NCBI GenBank assembly: GCA_946499615.1
Contig: CAMMST010000062.1
Location: 1 to 12,972, forward strand
Reading direction: 5' to 3'
Length of the DNA: 12,972 nt
DNA from: Enterococcus_E cecorum_B
GTDB taxonomy: Bacteria > Bacillota > Bacilli > Lactobacillales > Enterococcaceae
Shown one piece after another: positions 12,770 through 12,972 of this stretch. The first letter of the stretch is position 1, and the number at the start of each line of letters is the position of its first letter. The position numbers and the translations under genes are program-made. Below the pieces are notes generated by a model that saw only the letters and a program-made list of their open reading frames with translations, was not told the origin of the DNA and did no database searches.

Positions 12770-12972
12770 CTAGACAGTTGCTTTAACACGAGCAAAGGCA
12801 TCTGTGTCCAAAATACCCCATCCGATAAATGCTTCAGCACGTAAACAGATTTCGTTGTACGCTTTTAGGTCACGACCGGCACCATCTGGGTCACCATATT
12901 CAATGACTTCTAACGGAATATTTTCTGCATAACCCCATTTGAACATGTTTTGGAAATCACCGACAATTGCAT
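12770..12972 (-). CDS. Major capsid protein, C-terminal part (HK97 fold), cut by window edge
   Basis: Only the last 67 residues or so are present; the start lies beyond the right edge. The visible end reads 'AIVGDFQNMFKWGYAENIPLEVIEYGDPDGAGRDLKAYNEI' and on to 'CLRAEAFIGWGILDTDAFARVKATV', with stop TAG at 12772-12770. The G-D-x-x-x-x-x-W-G, 'LEVIEYGDPDG' and 'RAEAFIGWGILD' segments are typical of the C-terminus of HK97-fold major capsid proteins of Gram-positive siphoviruses. It is the most upstream gene of the visible late operon; protease, portal and terminase genes would be expected further to the right. Confidence 0.85.
   Translation of the reverse strand, partial: AIVGDFQNMFKWGYAENIPLEVIEYGDPDGAGRDLKAYNEICLRAEAFIGWGILDTDAFARVKATV

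Noticed and set aside
1..12972. CRISPR arrays, tRNA or rRNA genes, insertion sequences
   Set aside because: No spaced repeats, cloverleaf, rRNA segments or transposase ORFs were seen on either strand.

Overview
The window holds the late (structural and lysis) end of a temperate siphovirus genome, almost certainly an integrated prophage, from an AT-rich Gram-positive bacterium of the Bacillota. A Lactobacillales host (for example an Enterococcus- or Streptococcus-like genus) is the best guess. The reasons are the Pal-like amidase endolysin with a bacterial SH3 domain, strong AGGAGG-type ribosome binding sites, and the typical neck/tail gene order. The host genus cannot be fixed from the sequence.

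Right to left on the minus strand (12972 to about 1729) runs one tightly packed operon, with gaps of only a few bases or short overlaps. It holds the C-terminus of the HK97-fold major capsid protein (partial), a HeH/LEM-type protein, four small head-tail connector/neck proteins, the major tail (tube) protein, and two tail assembly chaperone ORFs. These are followed by the tape measure protein, distal tail protein, tail-associated 'prophage tail' protein with a metal-binding-like His motif region, a 69-aa orphan, a large tail fibre with a complete calcineurin-like metallophosphoesterase domain, holin and endolysin. The two chaperone ORFs are linked by a textbook A AAA AAA -1 frameshift site directly before the first stop; the second ORF has no ribosome binding site.

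Between the endolysin and the left edge lies an accessory region of the kind that often carries lysogeny-expressed 'moron' genes. A minus-strand pair (79-aa unknown protein plus DUF2335 membrane protein) has its own sigma-A promoter and runs into a bidirectional terminator. A convergent plus-strand operon enters the same terminator from the other side. It encodes three very small proteins (58-aa coiled coil plus membrane helix, 32-aa single membrane helix, 67-aa HTH protein). Its near-consensus promoter has a perfect 7-bp-arm palindrome exactly in the -35/-10 spacer, and its 5' leader seems to begin with an extended Shine-Dalgarno without a start codon.

The leftmost ~300 bases contain no convincing gene. 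They hold a possible divergent promoter and small RNA, a terminator, an 11-bp tandem direct repeat resembling integrase arm sites, and nested inverted repeats. This fits an attachment-site flank (attR side) close to the prophage edge, although the host junction itself cannot be identified. The least explained part of the window is this attachment-proximal accessory block at 1-1702; the rest is a recognisable siphovirus late module.
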